From Bacteroidaceae bacterium (lineage in GTDB: Bacteria > Bacteroidota > Bacteroidia > Bacteroidales > Bacteroidaceae): a stretch of 64,000 nt of DNA. The notes under the pieces are model-generated. The model made no database searches. It had not been told where the DNA came from and saw only the letters and a program-made list of their open reading frames with translations. Both the position numbers and the translations under genes were made by a program. Positions 1-9,987 of this stretch are shown in pieces; the stretch's first letter is position 1, and each line of letters begins with the position of its first letter. The stretch is from NCBI GenBank assembly GCA_017940185.1, contig JAGAZE010000021.1, positions 1 through 64,000 on the forward strand. Reading direction: 5' to 3'.

Positions 1-274
1 CATAGCGGGAAAAACTGAACACGGATAGCACGGATGTACACGGATAAGGCTGGCGCGTAGCGGGAAAAACTGAACACGGATAGCACGGATTTACACGGAT
101 AAGACTGGCGCATAGCGGGAAAAACTGAACACGGATAGCACGGATGTACACGGATAAGGCTGGCGCGTAGCGGGAAAAACTGAACACGGATAGCACGGAA
201 CAACACGGATAAGGCTGGCGCATAGCGGGAAAAACTGAACACGGATAGCACGGAAAACACGGATAAGGCTGGCG
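1..274. repeat. Five tandem copies of a 55-bp repeat
   Basis: Units start at 1, 56, 111, 166 and 221; the first four are 55 bp and the last is 54 bp. They differ at a few positions and alternate between CAT and CGT at their first three bases, so the array may have grown in 110-bp steps. Each unit holds three short sub-repeats of the form ACACGGAT/GCACGGAT. The copies abut without spacers, which excludes a CRISPR. The array runs off the left edge, so its true copy number is unknown. No reading frame stays open through it. A degenerate relative may lie near 45475-45505. Confidence 0.95.
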
Positions 275-285
275 CAAGGCGGAGA

Positions 286-335
286 AATGCCTAGCGGATT
301 TGCGCGGTTGCAAACGGGCCAGGCATTGATTTTTT
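286..335 (+). terminator. Possible plus-strand terminator
   Basis: A 7-bp outer stem (AATGCCT, with AGGCATT at 321-327) closes a GC-rich loop and is followed by GATTTTTT. It would end a plus-strand transcript entering from left of the window. The stem is short for its loop, so this is a weak call. Nothing else is recognisable between the 55-bp repeats and position 396. Confidence 0.35.
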
Positions 336-396
336 GTAGTATGTGCTAAGATACGGATGATATCGTCCCAATCGCTACATGACTGACGGCGCGATT

Positions 397-1929
397 TCAG
401 TTGCCTTGATGGGCAGGTCGGAGAAGGTCGTTGACGGTCTTGACGGGGTTGAATGTGGAGAGAGGCACTTCGACAAAGATAGTATTCCACCTGCTCATGG
501 CACCGTTCCAGAGACCTGGCAGTTCCAACGCTTTCAACACGCGTCCGTCCTTGCTCTTCTCGCTGATGAATCCTGTCTCATCGTCGACATACTGCAGGAG
601 GTTGAAGGGTTGTCCGTTGTGGTCTTTGAGGGCACAAACGAGGTCGACGGGATTGAAGTGTGTGCCTTCTTTGAACAGGCGCACGTTGCGCTCGTCGCTC
701 TTGTCAATCTGACTGCTCTCAAGTATCTGCGGACTGACGGTGCCATCGGCATTGTAGACGAGGAACGGTCCACCACCTGGCTCGCCCTCATTGCGCACCA
801 TGCCACAGACGCGCAACGGACGGTTGAGCACTGACAACAGGTGCTGCCGTCGGAGAGAGGCTTCGCTCTCCAACGGCAAATTGCCAATACAGAGAACGTC
901 AGTAACAAACTTCTCTATCTCAGCGAGATAACTCTCTTCTATTAAACCTTCGCTTAACGACTGGATATACTCAAATATTTTTCCTTGTGTGGCAACCAGA
1001 ATTCCACCTAACACTTTTTTATAGAGAATAGTGTCGGCCTTCTGCGAGTCGGGCACGACGTTGTCTATATTTTTGATAAACACGACATCGGCATCAAGAT
1101 TATTAAGGTTGTGTATGAGTGCTCCATGTCCACCTGGTCGGAACAGCAGATGTCCGTTGTCGCGGAAGGGTTGGTTGTCGGTGTCGGCGGCAATGGTGTC
1201 GGTGGAGGGCAGTTGTTCGGAATAGTCGACGAGGAAATCGACCCCAAGTTGTTCGGTATATCGTTCCTTACACTGTTGCACCGCCTTCTCTAGCAGTGGC
1301 CGATGCTCGGGGCTGACTGTGAAGTGTATTCGCACCACGTTGTCGACTGCTGCATATTCGGCACCTTCTGCGAGGTGCTCCTCAAAGGCTTTGCGCACGC
1401 CTTCTGCGGCATGATGGAAGGTGAGCAATGCTTTAGGCAATGTGCCGTAGCCCAGTCCCTCGGCATTGAGGAGGGCACGCACCACATCCTTATAACGCTG
1501 TTGTGTGAGCAGATCGTCGACATTGGCATCATAGCACTTCATGCATGCAACATTGAGTTCGGGGAAGAAGGCAAAATGGTGTATTTCGCTGAAGAACTGT
1601 CGTTCGAAGTCGGTAGCGGGCACGTCGTAGTCGGCGTCGAGGAAGGCGAAGAGATCCTTAAACATGCGTGAGGCGGCACCAGAGGCGGGCACGAACTTTA
1701 CCACCTTCGGGAAGTGGGGTGCTGCGTTGCGGTAGGCATCCCACTCATGAATATAATAGTCGCATAGTTTGTCGTCGAGTGGCAGGATGCCATTGTCGGT
1801 GGTTGCCGATGCTTCCAGGCGCAGATAGGGGAATCCTGTCTGGAAACGGGTGAGCTGTCGGTCGACTTGTTGTGGTGTGATGCCATGTTGCGCCATATCG
1901 CGCAGGTCGGATGGTGAGTAGGTTGCCAT
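397..1929 (-). CDS. DUF4301 family protein
   Basis: A 510-residue cytoplasmic protein with no signal peptide or membrane segment, of the full length usual for DUF4301, a family confined largely to Bacteroidetes. Near residue 80 it has a small-residue motif (VPASGAASRMFK), and in the middle RPGGHGALIHNLN followed by FIKNIDN. Both resemble the nucleotide-binding loop and the PGGHG loop of UDP-sugar pyrophosphorylases, so a nucleotidyltransferase-like fold is my inference; no reaction is established. It is transcribed away from the GH106 gene, and a TATCTTTG -7 box lies at 2005-2012. The start at 1929 gives a natural N-terminus. Confidence 0.85.
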   Translation of the reverse strand: MATYSPSDLRDMAQHGITPQQVDRQLTRFQTGFPYLRLEASATTDNGILPLDDKLCDYYIHEWDAYRNAAPHFPKVVKFVPASGAASRMFKDLFAFLDADYDVPATDFERQFFSEIHHFAFFPELNVACMKCYDANVDDLLTQQRYKDVVRALLNAEGLGYGTLPKALLTFHHAAEGVRKAFEEHLAEGAEYAAVDNVVRIHFTVSPEHRPLLEKAVQQCKERYTEQLGVDFLVDYSEQLPSTDTIAADTDNQPFRDNGHLLFRPGGHGALIHNLNNLDADVVFIKNIDNVVPDSQKADTILYKKVLGGILVATQGKIFEYIQSLSEGLIEESYLAEIEKFVTDVLCIGNLPLESEASLRRQHLLSVLNRPLRVCGMVRNEGEPGGGPFLVYNADGTVSPQILESSQIDKSDERNVRLFKEGTHFNPVDLVCALKDHNGQPFNLLQYVDDETGFISEKSKDGRVLKALELPGLWNGAMSRWNTIFVEVPLSTFNPVKTVNDLLRPAHQGN

Positions 1930-2004
1930 TGGGAGAGGAATAGATTATAGGATGAATGATGACTGTAACGGACAGTAATGAGTTGTTTGGTTTCTGTCAA
2001 AAGG

Positions 2005-2012
2005 CAAAGATA
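2005..2012 (-). promoter_or_regulatory. -7 box for the DUF4301 gene
   Basis: Minus-strand TATCTTTG matches the Bacteroidetes TAnnTTTG box, 75 bp before the start codon. No clear TTTG lies 19-20 bp upstream. Confidence 0.5.
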
Positions 2013-2065
2013 GCATGATTGTGATGAAATGAAAAAGAAAATGATAGATTTCCCTGGTATGTTAG

Positions 2066-2073
2066 TACCTTTG
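2066..2073 (+). promoter_or_regulatory. -7 box for the GH106 gene
   Basis: TACCTTTG lies 24 bp before the ATG at 2098. The expected -33 TTTG is not visible, so only half of the promoter is supported. It is divergent from the DUF4301 box 54 bp away. Confidence 0.55.
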
Positions 2074-2097
2074 TCCTGAACCAAGCACCTCCTTATC

Positions 2098-5000
2098 ATG
2101 TTTTCCATCATTCATTCTTCTTTATGTCGTGGAACCTGCTTGCTGCTGTGTCTCCTTTATTTTCTTCCTTTGTGGAGTCAGTCTTCGGACATCACCTATC
2201 GCACCTTCTCCTCGGCCTCGCCCGACATTCAGACCAGCTGCTACTGGTATTGGCTGGCTGGCAATGTGTCGAAGACGGGTGTGGAAAACGACCTGCGCAC
2301 GATGAAGGCTCAGGGCATCAACCGTGCCTTCATCGGCATACAGGGATTGGGTGACGACGAGGTGCCTCGCGGTACGGTGCGCTTCATGAGTGAGCAATGG
2401 TGGGACGTGCTGCAACATGCCTTCCGCACCGCCAGTGAATTGGGTGTTGAGTTGGGTATCTTCAACGGTGTGGGGTGGAGTCATATGGGTGGCAAATGGG
2501 TAAGACCTGAAGAGTCGATGCGCTATCTGGCTGCACGTCGCCATGATGTGCGTGGCGGCGGCGAGGTGTCGCTGACGCTCACCTCGGCCGACAATAACGT
2601 GGGAGAGGTGGCCGTGCTAGCCTACCGCAACCCGTTCAGCCACATGCAGCAACTGAGTAAGGACGAAGTAGAAATAGAAGGTTCGCGGATGTCGGTAGAC
2701 ATGTTGCTGGACGACGACCCTAAGGTGATGTCTAACTTCACTGGTAAGCGCGCCAGCATGCGGATACGCATCAAACGCAAGGACTTCACTCTGCGCGCTA
2801 TCCATCTCATCCCCGGCACCGCCTTTCGTGCCCATGTACGCGTGTCGGCACGCATTAACGGGAAAGAACAGCTGCTGAAAACATTTGAGATCAACCGTAC
2901 GATGATGGAAAACATCACCGGCTACGATATCTTTGCTCCTGTGACGGAGGCGCTGCCCAATGTGCAGACTGAGGAGTTGTACATAGAGTTTAGCGACATT
3001 CGCGACCGGAGCAGGCTGCGGCGCATCATACTATCGGGCGAACCGACCATCAGCCGCTACTCTGAAAAGAAGTTGGCACGCATGTTTCAGACACCCCTAC
3101 CCTACTGGAAGGAATATAAATGGGCTACGGAACACAACTACGCTCCCGACGAATGTGTGGCACTGCAGGACATCGTCGACCTGGGTCCCTATATTAATAA
3201 TGGTGTGCTTCGTTGGCAGGCTCCCGCCGGCGACTGGACCATCATGCAGCTCTACATGGTGCCCACGGGCATTGTATGCTCGCCAGCCTTTGCCGAAGAC
3301 GGCGAGGGACTGGAGGTTGACCGTTGGAGTAGGGCAGCACTGCAACACCACTACGACGCTTACATGGGCGAGATAGAGCGGCGCATCCCCGCTGAGGATC
3401 GCAAAACGTGGACCACCATCGTGTGCGACAGCTACGAGAAAGCCACTCAGAACTATGGCGATGACTTCCTGCCCTACTTCCGCCAACACTTTGGCTACGA
3501 CGCCCTACCCTACCTGCTCACCTACTTCGGTGTGGTAGTGGGCAGTGAGGAACAGAGCGACCGCTTCCTATGGGACGTGCGCCGTATGATAGCCGACCGT
3601 CTGGCAATGGACAACATTGCAGCCATGGACTCTATCGCCCGCAGCCGAGGCAAGCATCTGTGGCTGGAAAACTACGGTCATTGGGGCTTTCCGGGAGAGT
3701 TTCTGCAATACGGCAGTCGCTCGACGGAGATAGGCGGCGAATTCTGGAGCAGCGGATCACTGGGCGATATTGAGAATCGCACCGCCTCGTCGTGTGCACA
3801 TATATATGGCAAGCGGCGTGTGAGTGCAGAGTCGTTCACCGTTGGCGGCAGCGAGTTTTCGCGCTCACCACGCGACTTCAAGCAACGCGGCGACAGATTT
3901 TTTGCAGAGGGCATCAATAACACGCTGCTGCATGTGTATATCTCGCAGCGCAACGAAGACAGCATTCCTGACATCATCCCATGGTTTGGCAACGAATTCA
4001 ACCGGAAGAACACCTGGTACGGGCACCTGCACCTCTTCACCGACTATCTGAAGCGCTGCAACTACCTGCTGCAGCAGGGTGCCTACGTAGCCGATGTGGC
4101 CTACTATATCGGCGAGGACGCACCTTGCATGACGGACATCACCGAGCCGGCACTGCCCCGCGGATATCAGTACGACTATATCAATGCCGAAGTGATGACT
4201 ACCACACTGCGTGCCACTGCCGATCACCTGTTTACCCTACCCTATGGTAACCGCTATCGTCTATTGGTGCTTCCGCCCTCGACGACGATGCGTCCCGCTG
4301 TACTGCGTGCCGTGCACCAACTGATAGCCGACGGCGGCGTGGTGCTCGGACCGAAGCCGCAGCACTCGCCCAGTCTGCAAGGGTTCCCGCAATGCGATGA
4401 GGAGGTGAAGGCACTGGCCGACACCATGTGGGGAGCAGAACATGCCGGTAAGGTGAAGCGCCAAATAGGCAAAGGCTATCTGCTGAGCGGCTACAGTATA
4501 GAGGAGGTGATGCGTATGCTGGGTGTGAAACCCGACTGCCAGATAAAAGGAAGCGACAGCGTGGTATACTGCCATGTGGCGCGTGACGGCTACCGCCCCG
4601 TTGACGATGCGCTGCTGCCCTCGACACTCTTCAGCGACAATGCCGGCGACGACATTGGTGATATCTACTTCATCGCCAACCAAGCCCACACACCTGCCGA
4701 CATCAGCGTTGCCCTGCGTACCGACAAAGGACACCCCGAACTGTGGCAGGCTGTGGACGGATCGAGACGGCCGATTGGTCACTATACACGTCACAACGGC
4801 ATGACATGCACGACACTGAATCTGGCACCCTTGGAAAGTGCCTTCATCGTGTTCAGGACAGGAGATGAGATGGTGCCAGAAGCAGAAGAAAAAGAGGAAG
4901 GGCGTCAGCCGGAGACAATAGCACTGAACGCCAACTGGACGGTGCGCTTCCAGAGCAGCTATGGTGTAGACACCACCCTGACCATGCCTGCCCTGCGCGA

Positions 5001-5385
5001 CTGGACCAGCTACGCCGATGCCGATCTGCGCTACTTTGGCGGACGGGGACTCTATTCCAACACGTTCCGTCTGAGCAAGCAACAGGTAAATCGGCGCGTG
5101 TATCTGGAGTTGGAGGGGCTGCACAACATCTGCACCGTGCAGGTGAACGGCAAGGCTGTCGGTGGACTGTGGACACCGCCCTATCGTCTGAACATCACCG
5201 CAGCTGTGCGGCAGGGGAAGAATACGGTAGAGATAGACGTGGCCAACAACCTGTGCAATCGCATGATAGGCGACCAGGCCGACCCTTCCCATAAGTGCCT
5301 CACCGCCTCTCACAACACATGGAAAGCCGACAGCTCGCTGCAGCCGTCGGGAATTACGGGGAGTGTGAAGATTGTGGTGGAGTGA
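2098..5385 (+). CDS. GH106-like alpha-L-rhamnosidase, exported
   Basis: A 1095-residue exported glycoside hydrolase. Residues 1-27 form a signal peptide ending near LWSQ. The segment YWYWLAGNVSKTGVENDL, followed by a GINRAFIG strand, is the characteristic opening of GH106 catalytic domains, which release terminal alpha-L-rhamnose from plant pectin or glycans. A central block (about 480-620) carries SRSTEIGGEFW, and the last 150 residues (VNGKAVGGLWTPPYRL and flanks) form a galactose-binding-like beta sandwich. Length fits GH106. No SusC/SusD pair or other carbohydrate genes adjoin it, so it is not in an obvious polysaccharide utilisation locus. Substrate is inferred from the family only. Confidence 0.85.
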   Translation: MFSIIHSSLCRGTCLLLCLLYFLPLWSQSSDITYRTFSSASPDIQTSCYWYWLAGNVSKTGVENDLRTMKAQGINRAFIGIQGLGDDEVPRGTVRFMSEQWWDVLQHAFRTASELGVELGIFNGVGWSHMGGKWVRPEESMRYLAARRHDVRGGGEVSLTLTSADNNVGEVAVLAYRNPFSHMQQLSKDEVEIEGSRMSVDMLLDDDPKVMSNFTGKRASMRIRIKRKDFTLRAIHLIPGTAFRAHVRVSARINGKEQLLKTFEINRTMMENITGYDIFAPVTEALPNVQTEELYIEFSDIRDRSRLRRIILSGEPTISRYSEKKLARMFQTPLPYWKEYKWATEHNYAPDECVALQDIVDLGPYINNGVLRWQAPAGDWTIMQLYMVPTGIVCSPAFAEDGEGLEVDRWSRAALQHHYDAYMGEIERRIPAEDRKTWTTIVCDSYEKATQNYGDDFLPYFRQHFGYDALPYLLTYFGVVVGSEEQSDRFLWDVRRMIADRLAMDNIAAMDSIARSRGKHLWLENYGHWGFPGEFLQYGSRSTEIGGEFWSSGSLGDIENRTASSCAHIYGKRRVSAESFTVGGSEFSRSPRDFKQRGDRFFAEGINNTLLHVYISQRNEDSIPDIIPWFGNEFNRKNTWYGHLHLFTDYLKRCNYLLQQGAYVADVAYYIGEDAPCMTDITEPALPRGYQYDYINAEVMTTTLRATADHLFTLPYGNRYRLLVLPPSTTMRPAVLRAVHQLIADGGVVLGPKPQHSPSLQGFPQCDEEVKALADTMWGAEHAGKVKRQIGKGYLLSGYSIEEVMRMLGVKPDCQIKGSDSVVYCHVARDGYRPVDDALLPSTLFSDNAGDDIGDIYFIANQAHTPADISVALRTDKGHPELWQAVDGSRRPIGHYTRHNGMTCTTLNLAPLESAFIVFRTGDEMVPEAEEKEEGRQPETIALNANWTVRFQSSYGVDTTLTMPALRDWTSYADADLRYFGGRGLYSNTFRLSKQQVNRRVYLELEGLHNICTVQVNGKAVGGLWTPPYRLNITAAVRQGKNTVEIDVANNLCNRMIGDQADPSHKCLTASHNTWKADSSLQPSGITGSVKIVVE

Positions 5386-5451
5386 CAGCGCCACACGTGG
5401 CAAGGAAGGAACCACCCCAAGCAGACAGGCACTATGCACCATTCATATACA

Positions 5452-5483
5452 AATCAGGGACATCCGATATAGTGTCCCTGATT
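5452..5483. terminator. Shared terminator hairpin of convergent genes
   Basis: A perfect 11-bp stem (AATCAGGGACA and its complement) with a 10-base loop sits between the stops of the GH106 gene and the convergent DUF362 gene. The flanks are AT-rich on both sides but lack a long T run. Confidence 0.6.
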
Positions 5484-5490
5484 ATTAGTA

Positions 5491-6450
5491 TTATTTGTCG
5501 ATGTTGATTAGCGTATATTTTCGTGTGCCGAGTCCTATCTGCTCGGCATAGTCTACCGTGTGTGTGCCATGTTGTCGCTGTATGCGCTCTTGCAGTGGTT
5601 TGGCAGTGTTGCCTGGTTGGTCAACATGGTTGAATACGATGTCGAGGCAAGCCTGATCGAGTGCTACGGGGTCGGTGGATGCCAGTATGCCCACGTCGGC
5701 CAGTTGCGGTTCGGCGGGATGGCTTGAGCAGTCGCAGTCTACCGACATGTTGTTCATCACGTTGATATAGAGTATGCGCTCGCCATTACCAAAGAAGAGA
5801 TGCACCGCCTGTGCTGCCGCCGCCATCGACTCCAGAAAGAAATCTTGTGCTGGCAGGTTCTGCCACAGCTCGGCTGCCGACTGTTTCTTGCCTGCTGTGT
5901 GGATATACGCCTTTCCCGATGTGGAAGCCACGCCGATGGATGCATTTTTCAGCACGCCGCCAAAGCCCCCCATGGCATGGCCCTTGAAGTGTGCCAAGTT
6001 GATCATAAAGTCGTAGTAGGGCAGGTGGTTGCCGACGATATTATACTTGATGTGCTTGCGGTCGCGCACAGGGATGCGCAGATCTCCAAACTCGTCCATG
6101 ATGTCGACAGCGAAGAGCGAGTCGAAACCATGTTGATGTATGGTTTCCCAATGTTTCTTCGGGTCTTGTCGTGATCCGCCATAGGCTGTGCCACACTCTA
6201 CGATGGTACCGTTGACCTGCTCGACGAGGTTGCGTATCAGTGTAGGTTTCAGGTAGTTGTGTCCGCCTGCCTCACCCGTACTGATCTTCACTGCCACACG
6301 ACCGGTGGCAGGACGCCCCACGGCCTCGTAGACCTTGACGAGCCCTTCGGGCGAGATGTCGCGCGTGAAGTACACCTTCGACTGGGCCTGTGCCATCATG
6401 GTCACTGCAAGGAATGCCAGGGAGCTGAGAAAGAATTTAGAACGTTGCAT
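5491..6450 (-). CDS. DUF362 domain exported protein
   Basis: A 319-residue protein with a signal peptide (residues 1-22, ending AQAQ). The rest matches DUF362: an early VAVKISTGEAGGHNYL segment, NLAHFKGHAMGGFGGVLKN in the centre, and ASTDPVALDQACLD near residue 250. Many DUF362 proteins also carry a 4Fe-4S ferredoxin module, but no CxxCxxC cluster is present here, so redox function is not supported. It acts outside the cytoplasm. It is monocistronic: its own -7 box lies at 6489-6496 and the pnp terminator immediately precedes it. Function unknown. Confidence 0.8.
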   Translation of the reverse strand: MQRSKFFLSSLAFLAVTMMAQAQSKVYFTRDISPEGLVKVYEAVGRPATGRVAVKISTGEAGGHNYLKPTLIRNLVEQVNGTIVECGTAYGGSRQDPKKHWETIHQHGFDSLFAVDIMDEFGDLRIPVRDRKHIKYNIVGNHLPYYDFMINLAHFKGHAMGGFGGVLKNASIGVASTSGKAYIHTAGKKQSAAELWQNLPAQDFFLESMAAAAQAVHLFFGNGERILYINVMNNMSVDCDCSSHPAEPQLADVGILASTDPVALDQACLDIVFNHVDQPGNTAKPLQERIQRQHGTHTVDYAEQIGLGTRKYTLINIDK

Positions 6451-6488
6451 CGTTGTAAAAATTTAGGGGTTTCATTTCGTTGTGTGCG

Positions 6489-6496
6489 CAAAGATA
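6489..6496 (-). promoter_or_regulatory. -7 box for the DUF362 gene
   Basis: Minus-strand TATCTTTG lies 39 bp before the start codon. It touches the edge of the upstream terminator palindrome, so any -33 element would fall inside that hairpin. Confidence 0.5.
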
Positions 6497-6528
6497 GAAA
6501 AAAGTGGTCAGTTGACCACTTTTTTCTA
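6495..6528. terminator. Terminator of pnp (palindromic)
   Basis: A perfect 16-bp palindromic stem around GTGGTCA-GT-TGACCAC is flanked by A6 on one side and T6 on the other, so it can terminate in both directions. It lies 23 bp past the pnp stop on the minus strand. Confidence 0.85.
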
Positions 6529-6550
6529 TTGTTTATCACTTGTGCTCTCC

Positions 6551-8899
6551 TCAGTCGATGTCGAACAAATGGTCGAGCGAGTCGTTGAAGTCTTTCGGTT
6601 CGCGTTCGCCCAGCGGTGTGTAGCGGTCGTCGTTGCTATGTACGCTGCGTCGCTGTTCGTTGCGCTGCGGGCGCTGACGCTCGTCGTTGTTGTGGAAGCG
6701 GTTGTAGGCAGGTTTCTCACCGCGCTGGCGATTGTCGTTGCCGCGCGGACGACGCTCTACATACCCTTCGGGCTTCGGTATGAGCACCTTGTGGGAGAGT
6801 TTGTACTTACCCGTCTTAGCATCGATTTCCATTAGTTTGACATTGATCTTGTCGCCTTGGTGCAGTCCGGCCTCTTCCACTGTCTCCAGTCGGCGCCAGT
6901 CTATCTCGCTGATGTGGAGCAGTCCGTCTTTGCCAGGCAGTATTTCTACGAAGCATCCATATGGCATGATGCTCTGTATGGTGCCTTCATACACCTCGCC
7001 CACTTCGGGGATAGCTACGATGCCCTTGATCTTAGCCACTGCTGCTTCAATGGCATCGCGGTCGGGAGCACTCACCTGTACCTTGCCTACGCCGTCTTCT
7101 TCGTCAATGGTGATGACGGTGTTGGTGTCTTCCTGAATCTGCTGTATGATCTTGCCACCCGGGCCTATCACGGCACCAATGAACTCCTTAGGAATTTCAA
7201 ACTGCGTGATACGCGGTACGTGCGGTTTGAAGTCGGCACGTGGTTCGCTGATGGTATCGGTGATTTTGCCGAGGATATGCTCGCGGCCGGCCTTGGCCTG
7301 CATGAGTGCCTTCTCGAGGATTTCGAACGACAGTCCGTCGCACTTGATATCCATCTGTGTGGCGGTGAGTCCGTCGCGAGTGCCAGTGGTCTTGAAGTCC
7401 ATGTCGCCGAGGTGGTCTTCGTCACCAAGGATGTCGGAAAGCACAGCATACTTGTCTTCGCCGGGATTCTTGATGAGTCCCATGGCGATGCCGCTCACGG
7501 GCTTCTTCATTGGCACACCAGCGTCGAGCAGTGCCAACGTTCCGGCACATACCGTTGCCATTGACGATGAGCCATTGCTCTCGAGTATCTGGCTGACGAG
7601 ACGCACGGTGTAGGGGAAGTCGGCTGGTATCTGTCCCTTGAGAGCGCGCCATGCCAGATGACCGTGACCAATCTCGCGGCGGCCGGGAGCACGCTGCGGA
7701 CGGGCCTCGCCAGTGCAATAGGGAGGAAAGTTATAGTGGAGCAGGAAGCGCATGTAGCTGTGGTCGAGCACATCGTCGACGAGTTTTTCGTCGAGCTTAG
7801 TGCCTAGAGTGCATGTGGAGATGCTCTGTGTCTCACCGCGTGTGAAGATGCTGCTGCCGTGGGGTATGGGCAGGGGGTCTACCTCACACCAAATGGGGCG
7901 TATCTCGTCGGTCTTACGTCCGTCGAGGCGTATGCCTTCGTCGAGGATGCAGCGTCGCATGGCATCGCGCTCCACGTCATGGTAGTAGCGGTCGATGAGT
8001 GTGTGCTTCTCTTCCAGTTCCTCTTCGGTGAGGTCGGTGTGGGCAGCGTCGTATTTTTCCTTAAAATCCGTCACGATGGCTTCGAAGGCGTCGGCGCGCG
8101 CTTGCTTGTCGAGTGCCTGCTTCACCACGTCGTAGGCGGGTTGATAGAGTTGGTCTTTTACCTGCTGTCGCAGTTCCTCGTCGTTCACCTCGTGGTCATA
8201 TTCGCGTTTCACGTCGGTGCCGAGCTCTTTCATCAGTTCTTCCTGCAGTTGGCACATCGGTTTGATTGCCTCCATAGCAGCCTTGAGCGCACCGAGGAGG
8301 TCTTGCTCGCTCACCTCGTCCATCTCGCCTTCCACCATCATGATGTTTTCGGCAGAAGCACCTACCATGATATCCATGTCGGCGTCCTTCATTTGTTCGC
8401 GCGAGGGGTTGATGACATACTGTCCGTTGATGCGTGCCACGCGCACCTCACTGATGGGGCACTGGAAGGGAATGTCGGAGCATGCCAGTGCTGCCGATGC
8501 AGCAAAGCCTGCCAATGCGTCGGGTTGGTCGTCGGCACCAGCAGAGAGGAGCAGCAAGCTGACGATGACTTCTGCATGGTAGTTGTCGGGGAAGAGTGGG
8601 CGCAGCACGCGGTCGACGAGGCGTGCGGTGAGTATCTCATTGTCGCCAGGTTTGCCCTCACGCTTCGTAAAACCGCCAGGAAAACGTCCCGCTGCGGAAT
8701 ACTGTTCACGATAGTCAACTTGTAAGGGCATGAAGTCGGTACCAGGTACGGCCTCCTTGGCGGCGCATACGGTAGCTAACATTACAGTGTTACCCATGCG
8801 GAGGGTAACACTTCCATCGGCTTGCTTAGCAAGCTTTCCTGTCTCAATGGTGATGGTACGACCATCGGCCAATTGGACGTGTTTTGTGATAACGTTCAT
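6551..8899 (-). CDS. pnp: Polynucleotide phosphorylase
   Basis: A 782-residue 3'-to-5' exoribonuclease that phosphorolyses RNA to nucleoside diphosphates and acts in mRNA decay. Two RNase PH-like cores are visible (the first with [20 protein letters not shown] near residue 70, the second with RGETQS and [14 protein letters not shown]), then a KH domain ([14 protein letters not shown], about 575) and an S1 domain (VGEVYEGTI to LLHISEI, about 640-690). The final 80 residues are a charged Arg/Asn/Gln-rich tail, longer than in Escherichia coli, probably disordered and RNA- or protein-binding. A -7 box precedes it at 8944-8951. It appears monocistronic. Confidence 0.97.
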   Translation of the reverse strand: MNVITKHVQLADGRTITIETGKLAKQADGSVTLRMGNTVMLATVCAAKEAVPGTDFMPLQVDYREQYSAAGRFPGGFTKREGKPGDNEILTARLVDRVLRPLFPDNYHAEVIVSLLLLSAGADDQPDALAGFAASAALACSDIPFQCPISEVRVARINGQYVINPSREQMKDADMDIMVGASAENIMMVEGEMDEVSEQDLLGALKAAMEAIKPMCQLQEELMKELGTDVKREYDHEVNDEELRQQVKDQLYQPAYDVVKQALDKQARADAFEAIVTDFKEKYDAAHTDLTEEELEEKHTLIDRYYHDVERDAMRRCILDEGIRLDGRKTDEIRPIWCEVDPLPIPHGSSIFTRGETQSISTCTLGTKLDEKLVDDVLDHSYMRFLLHYNFPPYCTGEARPQRAPGRREIGHGHLAWRALKGQIPADFPYTVRLVSQILESNGSSSMATVCAGTLALLDAGVPMKKPVSGIAMGLIKNPGEDKYAVLSDILGDEDHLGDMDFKTTGTRDGLTATQMDIKCDGLSFEILEKALMQAKAGREHILGKITDTISEPRADFKPHVPRITQFEIPKEFIGAVIGPGGKIIQQIQEDTNTVITIDEEDGVGKVQVSAPDRDAIEAAVAKIKGIVAIPEVGEVYEGTIQSIMPYGCFVEILPGKDGLLHISEIDWRRLETVEEAGLHQGDKINVKLMEIDAKTGKYKLSHKVLIPKPEGYVERRPRGNDNRQRGEKPAYNRFHNNDERQRPQRNEQRRSVHSNDDRYTPLGEREPKDFNDSLDHLFDID

Positions 8900-8943
8900 C
8901 TAAAAAATCTTATTGTTTTAACTAACATCTTATAAATCGCGTG

Positions 8944-8951
8944 CAAAGGTA
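8944..8951 (-). promoter_or_regulatory. -7 box for pnp
   Basis: Minus-strand TACCTTTG, 45 bp before the pnp start. The upstream TTTG is degenerate. Confidence 0.5.
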
Positions 8952-9133
8952 TATTATATTTACGATATTAAAGTCTACTCTCCCTTTTATTTTTATTTCG
9001 TCGCTGACATGCTGTAATATATAGGGTGTAAGGTGGGTAACGGGTACCAACAGAAAAAATAAAATACGCATCATATAATAAAGGGTAATACTGTTGCGTT
9101 ATCATAGTGTGAATTATCAACAACCCATTGCCT

Positions 9134-9286
9134 ATGATTATTTCTACTCCTGACAAACTTTCTGTGTTTCCCCCGTTCATTTGTCCCGAACCTTCCGAGC
9201 GCGTACTGCGCCTGCTCCGACAAGTGGCTCACACCTGCCGAGTGGTTCACAATGACAATATAGAGCAAACACTTTGTCTGAACTGA
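9134..9286 (+). CDS. Possible 50-residue small protein
   Basis: An ATG-to-TGA frame encodes a basic, cysteine-containing peptide that begins MIISTPDKLSVF and ends EQTLCLN. Codons in its centre (GAG CGC GTA CTG CGC CTG) look like those of the neighbouring genes, and it fills most of the otherwise empty 420 bp between pnp and rpe. The stop lies 32 bp before rpe, so the two could share a transcript. There is no clear promoter box and I do not recognise the family. The rest of 8900-9318 shows nothing else. Confidence 0.4.
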   Translation: MIISTPDKLSVFPPFICPEPSERVLRLLRQVAHTCRVVHNDNIEQTLCLN

Positions 9287-9318
9287 CATTAACTAGAACT
9301 AGGTTCATCCCAGAAGAT

Positions 9319-9987
9319 ATGAACACTCCCCTTATTTCCCCTTCACTGTTGTCGGCCGACTTTGCCAATTTGGCTGCGGGCATCGACATGGTGAACAATA
9401 GTGATGCCGACTGGTTGCACCTCGACGTGATGGACGGTGTGTTTGTGCCTAACATCTCGTTTGGTTTTCCTGTCATTGAAGCCATCAAGCCACTCTGTTG
9501 CAAACCCCTCGACGTGCATCTGATGATAGTGCAACCCGAGCGCTACATATCGCGCGTGGCCAGTTTGGGTACCAAGGTGATGACAGTGCATCAAGAAGCC
9601 TGCACGCACTTGCATCGTACCGTGCAGCAGATACATGCAGCTGGAATGATGGCAGGCGTGGCACTCAATCCAGCTACGCCAGTAGCGGTACTGGAAGATA
9701 TTGTAAGAGATGTGGATGTAGTATTACTCATGTCGGTCAACCCTGGTTTTGGCGGACAGACATTCATTGAAAATACGCTAAAGAAGGTCAGGCGATTGCG
9801 CCAACTCATTGCCGATACCGACAGTGCGGCCCTGATTGAGGTGGATGGAGGTGTGAATGCCGACACCGCTCCTGCCCTGCTCACAGCGGGCACCGATGTG
9901 CTGGTGAGCGGAAGCTATATTTTCAAAGCCGACAACCCGCAAAAAAGAGTCCAGCAGCTGAAGTGTGCCTCTTCACACCAGTTGTAG
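9319..9987 (+). CDS. rpe: Ribulose-phosphate 3-epimerase
   Basis: A 222-residue TIM barrel that interconverts ribulose 5-phosphate and xylulose 5-phosphate in the pentose phosphate pathway. Family motifs are complete: ISPSLLSADFANL at the N-terminus, LHLDVMDGVFVPNISFG with the metal and catalytic Asp/His, DVHLMI, LMSVNPGFGGQ and VDGGVN. The ATG at 9319 is chosen because it starts just before the first strand; an in-frame ATG 45 bp upstream would add an unusual extension. Its last 15 bases overlap the end of the convergent sigma factor gene. Confidence 0.95.
   Translation: MNTPLISPSLLSADFANLAAGIDMVNNSDADWLHLDVMDGVFVPNISFGFPVIEAIKPLCCKPLDVHLMIVQPERYISRVASLGTKVMTVHQEACTHLHRTVQQIHAAGMMAGVALNPATPVAVLEDIVRDVDVVLLMSVNPGFGGQTFIENTLKKVRRLRQLIADTDSAALIEVDGGVNADTAPALLTAGTDVLVSGSYIFKADNPQKRVQQLKCASSHQL

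Noticed and set aside
1..274. CRISPR array at the left edge
   Set aside because: The 55-bp units abut with no variable spacers and no cas genes are nearby.
4261..5442. 393-residue minus-strand open frame
   Set aside because: It is antisense to the 3' part of the GH106-like gene and has no recognisable features.
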